A stretch of 64,000 nt of DNA, taken from Gp6-AA40 sp035649635 (GTDB taxonomy: Bacteria; Acidobacteriota; Vicinamibacteria; Vicinamibacterales; UBA2999). Where the stretch lies: the NCBI GenBank assembly GCA_035649635.1, contig DASRJE010000233.1, forward strand, positions 44,552 to 108,551, given 5' to 3'. The notes under the pieces are model-generated. The model searched no databases. It was given only the letters and a program-made list of their open reading frames with translations, and had not been told where the DNA came from. A program made the translations under genes and the position numbers. Numbering within the stretch: position 1 is the stretch's first letter; the number at the start of each line of letters is the position of its first letter. Shown piece after piece: positions 16,390 to 24,907 of this stretch.

Positions 16390-17319
16390 TCAGCTTCCTT
16401 CTGTCCCGATTCGGTAGCGCCCGAGGACGACCGTGACGTTGTCCCGGCCGCCACCCTCGAGTGCCGCGGTGACGAGCCGTTGGCACACCTCCGCTGGCGA
16501 TCCCGGCTGCTGCAACAGTGCGCTGATGGAAGCATCCGGAACGAGGTCGAACAGCCCGTCAGTGCATAGCAGCACCTGGTCGCCACTGCGCAGACGCTGC
16601 GCGGTGAGGTCGACGTCTGTGGGACCGTCACGGGTGCTGAGCGCACCGGTGAGCATGTGGCGCATCGGGTGGTTCTCGATCTCGTCCTGAGAGATCATTC
16701 CCGTGTCGGCCAAAAACTGCGCCATCGTTTGATCAGAGGTGAGGCGCTGCAATCGCCCTTCGCGCAGTAAGTATGCCCGCGAATCCCCCACGTGGGCGAC
16801 GATGAGGTCGCTGCCAGCGCTGCACGCCAGCGTCATGGTCGTGCCCATCCCGGCCAGGCGAGGATCGGTTTTTGCCTGCTCTCGCAGAACCTCGGCGATC
16901 TCCTGGAAGCGCCGCTCGAATCGCCGAAGCGCTTCTTCGGTGTAATGCGGATCGAGGCGCATGATGATGTCGGGCGTGCGAAGGACCAGATTGACAAGCG
17001 TCGCGACCGCCGTGCGGCTCGCCAGTTCGCCGGCCGCGTGGCCTCCCATGCCGTCGGCGACGAGCATGCCGTAAACGGTGTCTTCGGACCGATCGGGCAC
17101 GGCGCCCGGAGGCAGGTTCGTGACGAGCGTCTGCATCGTCCGATCGAGGCGCGCCACGAGGAAATGATCCTCGTTGTTCTCACGCACCAGACCTCGATGC
17201 GATAGTCCACTCACTTCCACCAGCACGCGCGAGGGCGCCGCGACCTGGCCGGATTCGGAGCGGGCGCCCCCTTGCACCCGGGTGGTGCGCTCTTCATGGC
17301 GCCTGTGCTTCTGCGGCAT
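16390..17319 (-). CDS. PP2C-family protein serine/threonine phosphatase
   Basis: A 309-residue protein from ATG 17319. After a basic, poorly conserved N-terminal ~38 residues comes a complete PP2C (PPM) domain: GLVRENNEDHFL (motif 1 Asp), VADGMGGHAAGE (motif 2 Asp/Gly), GMGTTMTLAC, VGDSRAYLLREG, LTSDQTMAQ, CTDGLFDLV (metal Asp) and GGRDNVTVVLG (metal Asp). All metal-binding aspartates for two Mn2+/Mg2+ ions are present, so it should be active. Bacterial PP2C enzymes oppose Hanks-type kinases, of which three complete ones lie in this window; no kinase is directly adjacent. It is cytosolic, with no membrane helix. Confidence 0.93.
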   Translation of the reverse strand: MPQKHRRHEERTTRVQGGARSESGQVAAPSRVLVEVSGLSHRGLVRENNEDHFLVARLDRTMQTLVTNLPPGAVPDRSEDTVYGMLVADGMGGHAAGELASRTAVATLVNLVLRTPDIIMRLDPHYTEEALRRFERRFQEIAEVLREQAKTDPRLAGMGTTMTLACSAGSDLIVAHVGDSRAYLLREGRLQRLTSDQTMAQFLADTGMISQDEIENHPMRHMLTGALSTRDGPTDVDLTAQRLRSGDQVLLCTDGLFDLVPDASISALLQQPGSPAEVCQRLVTAALEGGGRDNVTVVLGRYRIGTEGS

Positions 17320-17435
17320 GTGGTCGGCTCAGGGCGCGGTGCGCGGCGGCTTGCCACGCCCCATGGGCTCGGGCCCGAAGGCCGTAAGTCTGACACGGGC
17401 CGCGGGCGAGGTCCAGGGTCTGAACGGGCTGACGT

Positions 17436-19766
17436 TCATTGATCGGCGTTCTCAACCGCTCGCCAATTGAGCGTGACGGTCACGGCATTCGCCGCGCGTC
17501 CTCGCACAGGCGTCGCCAGCAGGAACTGCTGCCCATCGCCGGATACGTCGTAGGGACGACGGAATGGAAGATTGGCGACGTCGAGCGCCGTCTCGAACAA
17601 TCGCGTTGGCGCACCGACATTGATTTCATGACCAGTCGCGCCGACGGGAACACTCATCAACCAACCGTCCGGCGACGCGTAGAACAACTCGCTTCCCGCA
17701 TGATTCCACCTGGGCACGAACCCGCCTCCGACAGACACACGAGTCCTTTTGGCGATGGCGGGAAAGCTGGTTACATATACGTCGAGGAGACCGCCCCCTT
17801 CGTTCGATATGTATGCCAGCCACTGCGCATCGGGGGATAGTGCTGCCCCTCTTTCTTCGAACGTACTATTCAAGAGCGGAACGACGCGTCCCTCATCCAG
17901 CCGCAACGCGTCGACGTCGAAATCGCCAGTCTTTCCTGGGCCACCGAAGATGACCCATTTGCCGTCTCGCGACATGTCATATGGCCACACGGTCCTGCCA
18001 ATTTTCAACAGGGGCTCGCCCAGTCCTGCACTGCCCATGGGCCTCCGCCAAATGGTGTCCACGCTGCTCCGTGTGGAAAAGTACAGCACGTCGCGTCCGT
18101 CCCATGACCACAGGCCAAAGTCCTCGCGTGCAGGATCCGACGTCAGACGGCTCACCACGCCGCTGTCAAGATCGAGAAGTTCCAGGTCGCTTCCGTCGGC
18201 GACGAGCACCTGGGTCGCGTCTTTCGACAGCGCGATGTTCGCGGGATGGTTGAACTCGCCCAGCGATCGCTCACGCCCGTTGCGGTCGTGCCACGTCAGT
18301 GCGTACCTGGGTGAGCCCGACGTGGCCACCAGCACACCGGTGGTCGACACGGAAAACTGTGATCGAGCCAGGTACACCGGCGTCACGGGCGCCACCACAA
18401 ACGGATCGCCGTCGAGTTGCAAGCGTCTCTGGTCGAACACTTGACCCATCAACGTGTTGCCGCGAGCGAAGAGCAAGAACCCGGGCTCGGCAAACACTCC
18501 GTTGCCGTTCGTCTCCTTCAACACGCGGGAATCGCCGGTGAGCGACCCAAGGTACACGCCACCCACTCCCTCGATGTCGCTTCGAACCGTGTAGAGAAAA
18601 TGACGTCCATCCGGCAGGAAGTAGGGCCACCAGTGTCCGATCTCGCGCTGCCGGTCGATCGATGTCGCGGCAGTGACTGCACCACCGAAAGCAGACACAC
18701 GATAGAGACGATCATGGTTGTATGCCGAAAAGACGACGATGTCGTCACGGCTCCACGACGCACCGCGGCCGAGTGGCGCGTCGGCAATCACCCACGACGC
18801 TCCGTTGACCAGATTGACGGCTTTCACCTTGCCCTTCGAGAAGAACCCGATCGAGCGGCTGTCAGGTGACCAGAACGGCCATGTGGCGAGATCCGTGCCG
18901 GAGACGAGGCGTACATCGCCGGTCTTCATCGTGTAGAGGTAAAGACGATTCCCACCCGAGGGTTCGGCGACAACCAATGCGACTTGCGTCCCATCCGGTG
19001 AGATGACAGGTGGCTGTTCCGGTACGAAGTTGCTGTTCTCACCCGGCGGCAGCAGTGACAGCTGAATCGGAGGTGTTGTCGCCTCGGCCCAGAAAACCCT
19101 CGTGGCCGCCGCGACCAGCATCAGTCCAGCTGCCAAGCCCGCAACCAGCAGACTGCGAGACCCCCCTGTCGGCGCTCGACGGATTCGATCCGCGTCATTC
19201 GACGGCGTCGGCTTGACCGCAGCGGGATCGCTGCCCCGTGCGATGGAAGGAGCGGCGAACCGGAAGGTAGCGGCGTATGAGCCCTTGGGCACGTCGATGA
19301 GAATCGGATCTGTTTGCCCCGGACCCCGGTAGTACTCGGCGAGCTTGCTGCGCAGGCGGCGAGCCTCCGCCCGGACGATGGTGTCCACTCGCGGGTCGAA
19401 CTCGACCCCACGGTCGAAGACATCGACGCCGATGCTGTACTCCTTCAGTTCCGTAGCGCCACCTTCCAGCGTGCGATGGACGAGGTAGTCAAGAAGCCGA
19501 CGCAGCACCGGCGCCTTCGCAAAGATCTCGCTCGCGAGGATTCGGGCCAGCTGGGCCTTCGCCGTGTCGGGAGAAGGGTCGTGACGCGCAGGTCCGGGCT
19601 GGTCGTCGGGTGTGGTTTCCCTGAACAACTCGACCTCCTGGAAGTAGGGCGGAGTATAGACCGGCCGGATGGTCCGTTTCACCGTGAAGTCACCTGCCTT
19701 CACTTCCGCAGTCGGTTCGAGTCGCTCAGTATTCCGGCACCTGTAGCTCGTCGTACTCAACGTCAT
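17436..19766 (-). CDS. Winged-helix-like domain / transmembrane / PD40 propeller protein
   Basis: A 776-residue protein. Residues ~70-165 (LARILASEIFAKAPVLRRLL, LKEYSIGVDVFDRG, DTIVRAEARRLRSKLAEYY, IDVPKGSYAATF) form the acidobacterial domain usually placed before TolB/PD40 or TPR modules and thought to be winged-helix-like. A single membrane helix follows (SLLVAGLAAGLMLVAAA, about 210-228). The rest is a beta-propeller with repeated SPDG/SPDS/SRDG motifs (VISPDGTQVALV, WSPDSRSIGFF, LSPDAQWLAYISN). The topology suggests a cytoplasmic DNA- or protein-binding head and a periplasmic sensory propeller, like a one-component membrane regulator of the CadC/ToxR type; this is inference. The exact start is uncertain because the first ~60 residues are not conserved. 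Confidence 0.82.
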   Translation of the reverse strand: MTLSTTSYRCRNTERLEPTAEVKAGDFTVKRTIRPVYTPPYFQEVELFRETTPDDQPGPARHDPSPDTAKAQLARILASEIFAKAPVLRRLLDYLVHRTLEGGATELKEYSIGVDVFDRGVEFDPRVDTIVRAEARRLRSKLAEYYRGPGQTDPILIDVPKGSYAATFRFAAPSIARGSDPAAVKPTPSNDADRIRRAPTGGSRSLLVAGLAAGLMLVAAATRVFWAEATTPPIQLSLLPPGENSNFVPEQPPVISPDGTQVALVVAEPSGGNRLYLYTMKTGDVRLVSGTDLATWPFWSPDSRSIGFFSKGKVKAVNLVNGASWVIADAPLGRGASWSRDDIVVFSAYNHDRLYRVSAFGGAVTAATSIDRQREIGHWWPYFLPDGRHFLYTVRSDIEGVGGVYLGSLTGDSRVLKETNGNGVFAEPGFLLFARGNTLMGQVFDQRRLQLDGDPFVVAPVTPVYLARSQFSVSTTGVLVATSGSPRYALTWHDRNGRERSLGEFNHPANIALSKDATQVLVADGSDLELLDLDSGVVSRLTSDPAREDFGLWSWDGRDVLYFSTRSSVDTIWRRPMGSAGLGEPLLKIGRTVWPYDMSRDGKWVIFGGPGKTGDFDVDALRLDEGRVVPLLNSTFEERGAALSPDAQWLAYISNEGGGLLDVYVTSFPAIAKRTRVSVGGGFVPRWNHAGSELFYASPDGWLMSVPVGATGHEINVGAPTRLFETALDVANLPFRRPYDVSGDGQQFLLATPVRGRAANAVTVTLNWRAVENADQ

Positions 19767-19825
19767 GAATGGCTAGCTCAGTGAGAGCGCTGACGTGCCC
19801 ACGACCTGCGCGGGAAGGAGGACCT

Positions 19826-20812
19826 ATGGTTGGCGCACGAAATCTGCTGTTATGCGTTGCGGTTGTGTCGGCACCGGTGATGTCGCCATCGGCGATTGCG
19901 GCCTCGACCCCTATCCTGCTGGTGACAGGCCTCCAGGGCGGCTCCGGTAGCACCATCGGGCCTGGTGGTGCCCTCTACGTCACCGAGGGGGCAGCTGGCA
20001 GGATCTCGCGTGTCGATCCGCAGACCGGAGCAGTCACAACATTCGCGACAGGCTTGCCACCGTTGCTCGCCGGCGTCGGCATCGGTGGCGCCATGGATGT
20101 GGCATTCATTGGGTCCACTGCGTACGTGCTGGTTACTCTTGTCGGCCCCGATGTCGGCGGCGGGAGCGTGGTCGGCATCTATCGCATTGACGGAACGGAT
20201 AGTTTCACGGTGATTGCAGACATCGGCGCGTTTAACCTGGCCCATCCGCCGATTCCACCATTCTTCGTCCCGACCGGGGTGCAGTACGCGCTCGAAACTT
20301 ATCGAGGCGGGTTTCTGGTGAGTGACGGACACCACAATCGCGTACTGCGCGTCACGCTCGATGGCGAAGTGTCCGAGTTCATCACCTTCGACAACATCGT
20401 CCCGACCGGTGTGGCAGTGTCGGGAAACACGGTGTTTATCGCGCAAGCCGGCCCCGTTCCGCATCTGCCTGAGGACGGCAGGATTGTGTCGTTCGCACGC
20501 GGTTCCCTCAGCACGGAGGAAGTGGCCTCGGGCGCCCCACTCCTTGTGGACGTGGAATTCGGTCGCGGGCGGAAGCTATATGCCCTCGCACAAGGTGACT
20601 TCCTCGAGGGCAACCCAGACGGCTCTCCGGCGCAGCCGAACACAGGTGCACTCGTCGAGGCCAATTCGGACGGAAGCTTCACTGTTATCACCAACAGCCT
20701 GAACCAGCCGACCTCGCTCGAATTCATCGGGAACACCGCGTACGTCGTCACTCTCACAGGGGAGATCTGGAAAATCGAGAGAGTGTCTGATCCGCCCTAC
20801 GGAACGCGGTGA
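19826..20812 (+). CDS. ScyD/ScyE-family secreted beta-propeller protein
   Basis: A 328-residue protein from ATG 19826, chosen because GGAGG lies 6 bases upstream and a signal peptide (LLLCVAVVSAPVMSPSAIAAS) follows; the frame opens earlier at 19769 without a ribosome site. The sequence ILLVTGLQGGSGSTIGPGGA, LYVTEGAAGRISRVDPQTG and FATGLPP is typical of ScyD/ScyE proteins, with the propeller continuing (TGVQYALETYRGGFLVSDGH, NRVLRVTLDGEVSEF) to the C-terminal NTAYVVTLTGEIWKI. The family name comes from scytonemin cluster proteins, but most members have no known function. It is divergent from the winged-helix/PD40 gene, with ~60 bp between starts. Confidence 0.85.
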   Translation: MVGARNLLLCVAVVSAPVMSPSAIAASTPILLVTGLQGGSGSTIGPGGALYVTEGAAGRISRVDPQTGAVTTFATGLPPLLAGVGIGGAMDVAFIGSTAYVLVTLVGPDVGGGSVVGIYRIDGTDSFTVIADIGAFNLAHPPIPPFFVPTGVQYALETYRGGFLVSDGHHNRVLRVTLDGEVSEFITFDNIVPTGVAVSGNTVFIAQAGPVPHLPEDGRIVSFARGSLSTEEVASGAPLLVDVEFGRGRKLYALAQGDFLEGNPDGSPAQPNTGALVEANSDGSFTVITNSLNQPTSLEFIGNTAYVVTLTGEIWKIERVSDPPYGTR

Positions 20813-20884
20813 ATTTCGATCGCCCCTTCGACCTTGGCACCCCAAGGCGCGGAGAGCGCGCGTTGGGGTGTCAATCAGTGGGGC

Positions 20885-21064
20885 CTACCGGAAGTTGTCC
20901 ACGAGCATGAGATCGTTCACCGAGGAGTCGACTCGGGTGAAGAAGATCGACCGCCCATCAGGCGACGCGCCAAGCCCGAAGTCGTGGGCCCTATAGACAA
21001 CGCCCATACCACCTTCACCCAGCTTCGATTCGATCCGGTAGCGACTGAGCATTCGCCCGATCAT
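20885..21064 (-). pseudogene. In-frame deletion remnant: Ser/Thr kinase N-terminus joined to PD40 C-terminus
   Basis: A 59-codon frame from ATG 21064 to TAG 20885. The first 28 residues (MIGRMLSRYRIESKLGEGGM, then GVVYRAHD) are the start of a Hanks-type kinase including the complete glycine-rich loop. The next residues (FGLGASPDGRSIFFTRVDSS, then VNDLMLVDNFR) are the last blade and tail of a kinase-linked PD40 propeller. The ~800 residues that should lie between are missing, with the frame kept. A short protein could be made but would have no kinase activity. Confidence 0.8.
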
Positions 21065-21191
21065 CGATTCGCTCTGGGGGGTAGTCTAACCCGCGGAACC
21101 CACTTCTTCGCAGCTGCCGCGCTATGGTGGACAAGGTGCGCCTGCACTCGCTCGATCAGCATACTGATTCAGCCAGGGAGGAGGAGACGCC

Positions 21192-21941
21192 ATGCTCGAG
21201 ACGCTTCAGAATCTGCCGGGAGGAATCGTCGGGTTGCGCGCGAGTGGAACGGTCACGAAGGATGACTATGACCGCGTCGTGTGGCCGTTGCTGAGGAGCG
21301 CTCACGCCGAGGGTCGACGCGTTCGTCTACTGTACGTGTTCGCTCCGGACTTCCAGGCGTTCACGCTGGGAGCCGGTTGGGAAGATGTACGGCTGGGAAT
21401 GAAATATGTCCGGCTGTTCGAGCGCTGCGCCATCGTGAGTGACGTGACCTGGATCCGTGAAGCGACGCAACTGTTTGGTGCGCTGATGACATGTCCCGTG
21501 CGAGTCTACCGAACCCTTGAAGAGCAGGAGGCAGTGCGATGGCTCGCCGCTCCTTCGGAGGATACCGTCATGCATCGGCTGCTTGCGGATGCGGGTGTGG
21601 TGATCGTGGAACCCACTCGCGCTCTTCGTGCGGAAGACTTCGATGCGCTCTCGCTGACCGTCGATCCCTGGATCGAAGCAAAAGGAACGCTTCGTGGAAT
21701 CGTCGTTCACACGCGCGGCTTTCCAGGATGGGAGAACCTCGGGAGCTTCTTACGGCACCTGCGGTTCGTTGGCGACCATCACCGGAAGGTCGCGCGGGTG
21801 GCGCTCGCAGCAGACGGTGCACTTGCCGAAATGGCTCCCTCTTTGAGCGATCCCTTCGTGCAGGCCGAAGTGAAGCACTTCGGTTATGACCGCTTGGACG
21901 ACGCGATTGCATGGGCCAGCGGACGGGAACCCGCAATCTAG
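21192..21941 (+). CDS. Tandem SpoIIAA-like (STAS/SEC14-fold) protein
   Basis: A 249-residue protein from ATG 21192 with GGGAGGAGGAG upstream. Two copies of the SpoIIAA-like (DUF3478) domain are seen: residues 1-118 (LPGGIVGLRASGTVTKDDYD, VRLLYVFAPDFQAF, VSDVTWIREATQLFGALMTC) and 128-245 (IVEPTRALRAEDFDALSLTV, RGIVVHTRGFPGWENLGSFL, VALAADGALAEMAP). Single-domain relatives fold like STAS/CRAL-TRIO and are thought to bind small hydrophobic ligands or act in membrane association; the function is not established. The gene stands alone. It is cytosolic, with no signal or membrane helix. Confidence 0.85.
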   Translation: MLETLQNLPGGIVGLRASGTVTKDDYDRVVWPLLRSAHAEGRRVRLLYVFAPDFQAFTLGAGWEDVRLGMKYVRLFERCAIVSDVTWIREATQLFGALMTCPVRVYRTLEEQEAVRWLAAPSEDTVMHRLLADAGVVIVEPTRALRAEDFDALSLTVDPWIEAKGTLRGIVVHTRGFPGWENLGSFLRHLRFVGDHHRKVARVALAADGALAEMAPSLSDPFVQAEVKHFGYDRLDDAIAWASGREPAI

Positions 21942-22012
21942 GAAGGTCGTGTGCTACCCCATCGCACGGTTCAAGCGCTCAGGCAAAATCCTGTCGCTGG
22001 GATGTCAGGGCA

Positions 22013-23377
22013 TCATTCGGAAAGCGCTCGCACCTCACTAGCATCCGCGTGCCCGGTTTCGGGACCGACGTGAGACGTTCTGACACCGTGCGGTTCTACC
22101 GGCCGCACGCAACTGCTCACGCGCAGTGCCGTGAGCAGTGCTGCCACCTGCAACAGTGCGATGGCGATCAGCGGCTGTCGGAAACGACCGGCATCGAGGA
22201 CGGGCCCGAACACGAGCGGCGACAGTGCCTGCCCGGCGTCCAGACCTGAGTAGACGAACCCGTACACCCGACCGAACGATCGGCGGCCGAAGCGACTCGT
22301 CGCCGCGCGACGCACCAACAGATCGCGGCCGGGCACCGCGAAGCCGACGCCGAATCCGAGGCCGGCCATCAGCGGCCATAACGCTACTGCCGGCATCTCG
22401 CCGGATGCGAGCACGACGGCCATGACCGCGGCGAATCCAAGCGACGGTGCCACCATCCGATCGGCACGATCCCTCAGAAAACCAGCAGCCAGCATTCCAG
22501 TGCCGCTGCCCACAAGATACGCCGTAAGCCCGCTACTCGCGACGATGAGCGACACGCCGTAAACATGACTCAGAATGGCCGGAGCGAAGTTCTGCAGAAT
22601 GCCAAACGCCGTCGTCGTCAAAAGGAAAAAGGCGAACGACAGCCACACTGCCCCCGAGGTCAGAAAGGCGAAAAGCCCTCGCCGCTGTTCTCCGTCCACG
22701 GTCTGCGCACGCGGCGCCGGGCCGTCCACATCCGCGAGTGCGCGACGACGCAGGCAGAGAGCAGTGAAGACCGCCGCACCAACTGCAGCCGCGCCAAATC
22801 CCGCGACGTGCCAACCGAAAGCACTGGTGATACCCGCCATGAAGATCGGCGCAACCGCCCAGCCTATGTTGCCCGAGATGCCGTGGATCGAAAACGCGTG
22901 GCCGAGTCGCGGCTGGCTAACCCGCTGATTGAGCAGTGTGAAATCGGCGGGATGGAAGATGCTGTTGCCGAGACCGGCGAATGTCGCACTCAACATCAAC
23001 CAGGGATAGCTGGTTGCCATACCAAGCACGACGCCCGAGAGCGCCAGCATCCCGACGCCGAAGCAGATGACGCGCCAGCCACCTGTGCGATCGACGACGA
23101 AACCGGCGAGGGCCTGTCCAATGCCGCTGATCACGAAGAACGTCGTCGTGAGCAGCCCGACGTCGGTGTAGCTGAGCGAGAAATCGCGCATCAGCCACGG
23201 GAAGAGGGGTGGCAGCAGCAGATGGAAGAAGTGCGAGGTGCCATGTGCGAGCCCCACGAGGGCGATAACCTCGCGGTCTCTTCGCGCGCCCCCGGCAGGA
23301 GCTCTCTCGACGGCTGACGGGCCAGGCGCAAACGACTGATCTGGAGCAGATCCGGCTGAAGCGGACACGAGGTACAA
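22013..23377 (-). CDS. MFS transporter
   Basis: A 454-residue integral membrane protein with about 12 predicted helices after a ~35-residue N-terminal tail. Family features: AHGTSHFFHLLLPPLFPWLM in helix 1, LTTTFFVISGIGQALAGFVV followed by DRTGGWRV (the MFS A-like loop between helices 2 and 3), GNSIFHPADFTLLNQRV, HAFSIHGISGNIGWAVAP, and SFGRVYGFVYSGLDAGQALS. The NSIFHPA...HGISGNIG pattern resembles fosmidomycin-resistance (Fsr)-like transporters. The substrate is unknown. It is immediately upstream (34 bp) of nothing on its own strand except the DinB gene, whose stop is at 23411, so DinB and MFS may be one transcript. Confidence 0.9.
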   Translation of the reverse strand: MYLVSASAGSAPDQSFAPGPSAVERAPAGGARRDREVIALVGLAHGTSHFFHLLLPPLFPWLMRDFSLSYTDVGLLTTTFFVISGIGQALAGFVVDRTGGWRVICFGVGMLALSGVVLGMATSYPWLMLSATFAGLGNSIFHPADFTLLNQRVSQPRLGHAFSIHGISGNIGWAVAPIFMAGITSAFGWHVAGFGAAAVGAAVFTALCLRRRALADVDGPAPRAQTVDGEQRRGLFAFLTSGAVWLSFAFFLLTTTAFGILQNFAPAILSHVYGVSLIVASSGLTAYLVGSGTGMLAAGFLRDRADRMVAPSLGFAAVMAVVLASGEMPAVALWPLMAGLGFGVGFAVPGRDLLVRRAATSRFGRRSFGRVYGFVYSGLDAGQALSPLVFGPVLDAGRFRQPLIAIALLQVAALLTALRVSSCVRPVEPHGVRTSHVGPETGHADASEVRALSE

Positions 23378-23410
23378 CGATATCAGTTCCTGACCACCTT
23401 GCTGCGACCG

Positions 23411-23953
23411 TCAACCAGCAGTACGGGACACGGTTCCTCCGGTAAAACCGCCCGTGTCATGCGACGGACCATAGAGCGACGGCACCTTCGCGCCCATCGG
23501 CCGTAGATATGTCGACAACTGTCCACGGTGGTGGATGGTGTGGTTGAGAATCAGCTGAAGCAACCCGATTGCCGGAAACGAGCGGAGCCCGTAGAAGTCC
23601 ACGATCCGTAGCAACTCGTCGCCACTCGTTGTTTCGAGGCGCCTCATGGCCGGGTCGAATCGATCGGTGTACCAGGCAAGGATGTCGGACGACTTGCGGA
23701 TGTCGTCCGGTATAGGCCTCAGGTCATGAGGAAACACGCCAGCGGCGATGGCGTCGAGATATTTGATCTCGGCCGACACGATGTGCCACGCCAGATCGAA
23801 AGCGCTGCGCGAGTCGGGGTGCGGTCGATAACCTGCACGCTCAGGAGGTATCGCAGCAATGACAGCGCTCGTCATCGGATGCTCTGCGTTCAGCGCTGGA
23901 ATTCCCAGCGCGTGCAGCATGAACGCAGCCTGATCGGATGTGAGCGTGGACAT
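23411..23953 (-). CDS. DinB-family four-helix metal-binding protein
   Basis: A 180-residue protein using ATG 23953 (MSTLTSDQAAFML); the frame continues upstream through a dispersed repeat and is not expected to be coding there. DinB features: DLAWHIVSAEIKYLDAIAAG (first His), and ILNHTIHHRGQLSTYLRPMG (His pair), which together provide the three-His metal site usual in the DinB/YfiT superfamily. LYGPSHDTGG at the end is also typical. The family includes thiol-dependent transferases (bacillithiol, mycothiol) as well as damage-inducible proteins with no known activity. It probably precedes the MFS gene in one transcript. Confidence 0.88.
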   Translation of the reverse strand: MSTLTSDQAAFMLHALGIPALNAEHPMTSAVIAAIPPERAGYRPHPDSRSAFDLAWHIVSAEIKYLDAIAAGVFPHDLRPIPDDIRKSSDILAWYTDRFDPAMRRLETTSGDELLRIVDFYGLRSFPAIGLLQLILNHTIHHRGQLSTYLRPMGAKVPSLYGPSHDTGGFTGGTVSRTAG

Positions 23954-23978
23954 GCGCGAACGATACCACGAAGGGTTC

Positions 23979-24023
23979 GGCTGCCCTGCCGCAGCCTTGG
24001 CGAAGGCGGGTGTGTCGTAATCG
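23979..24023 (+). repeat. Dispersed repeat A
   Basis: GCCGCAGCCTTGGCGAAGG then CGGGTGTGTCGTAATCG; matches the repeat at 7697-7733 and 32445-32470. It lies just upstream of the DinB start. Confidence 0.75.
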
Positions 24024-24081
24024 CGTGACGCGCATCGAGAGTGTCCTGCTTGGAGATCCAGAGGGGTTGCCTGGGGCAACG

Positions 24082-24297
24082 TCAGGGCAGCGTAAACTCT
24101 CGGGCTTCGGGCCGCATCACGGGATGTCGGTCGAGAGCACCTTGGGGAACAAGCGCCTCGAACTCCGCCGGCGAGAGCGAGAACCACGTCGGCGTCTCGC
24201 GGCGCAACCGACCGAGAACCTCGACATCCTCGGCCGTCGTCGGCACGTCACGCCGAAGGTCGATGGCGCCGGCGTCAGCGCCCCTGGGTGAGCTCAT
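24082..24297 (-). CDS. Small protein overlapping the nucleotidyltransferase gene
   Basis: A 71-residue protein from ATG 24297, overlapping the 3' end of the nucleotidyltransferase by 23 bp; GTG 24246 is an alternative start. The sequence VPTTAEDVEVLGRLRRETPT, WFSLSPAEFEALVPQGALD and C-terminal REFTLP has the look of a conserved small helical protein, but no family is recognised. The tight overlap with an AbiEii-like nucleotidyltransferase suggests a two-gene module, possibly toxin-antitoxin-like, with this as the small partner. This is inference from gene order. Confidence 0.55.
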   Translation of the reverse strand: MSSPRGADAGAIDLRRDVPTTAEDVEVLGRLRRETPTWFSLSPAEFEALVPQGALDRHPVMRPEAREFTLP

Positions 24298-24823
24298 ACC
24301 ATTTGTCGACGAGACCGGCACTCTCGAAGTACTGTTGCACCTCGTCACGATTCACACCGTCGAGGCGAAACAGATAAGCGATGTCCACCAGATCCTGCCA
24401 CGTCCGTTCGGGGGCGTCCTTCATCGCCTGCACCTTCATCGCAATCAGGTGCTCGGGCTTCGGCACCAGAATAGATCGCGCCGCCGGACCCGGCAACTCC
24501 CTCGCCGAGGCAAACAGCTTCTCGGCGGTTTCGCTTCGCACGTACATGAAGTCCACGCGGCCGCGGCTCAGATCAGAGTGGCGATGATTCGAGTAGCCAG
24601 GCGATCGGTGCAACGTCACGAAACCCTGCGATTCCATGAACGTGACGAGTGGCTCCTGTGCAGCCGCTTCCGTGACGACATCCAAGTCCAGCGTCATCCG
24701 CGGGTGGCCATAGGCGGTGAGCGCCACGCCTCCGATCACCGCAATGCGAAAGCGCTCCTTCGTAAGGAACCCCTCGACCACGTCCAGCTCGCGTGCGAAG
24801 TCCACGGCTTGCGATTGTGGCAT
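24275..24823 (-). CDS. Nucleotidyltransferase-fold protein (AbiEii/DUF1814-like)
   Basis: A 182-residue protein from ATG 24823. The polymerase-beta-type nucleotidyltransferase core is visible as IAVIGGVALTAYGHPRMTLD followed by LDV, i.e. GG-x-A-x4-G-x2-R-x-T-x-D-x-D with the two catalytic acidic residues; DFMYV later supplies a third acidic position. LVPKPEHLIAMKVQAMKDAP and a Lys/Asp-rich helix follow, as in AbiEii-like and DUF6036-type proteins. Such enzymes transfer nucleotides to tRNA or proteins, and many are toxin or abortive-infection components, while others are of unknown role. The partner gene overlaps its 3' end. No phage-defence neighbours are present. Confidence 0.8.
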   Translation of the reverse strand: MPQSQAVDFARELDVVEGFLTKERFRIAVIGGVALTAYGHPRMTLDLDVVTEAAAQEPLVTFMESQGFVTLHRSPGYSNHRHSDLSRGRVDFMYVRSETAEKLFASARELPGPAARSILVPKPEHLIAMKVQAMKDAPERTWQDLVDIAYLFRLDGVNRDEVQQYFESAGLVDKWYELTQGR

Positions 24824-24907
24824 GCTCCGGGCCCGCCAAGAGCGGAGCAGCGCGTATGAGGAAATGCCAATCCGAAGCGACCGGCCCTACGTGGCCTGGC
24901 CTTTACG

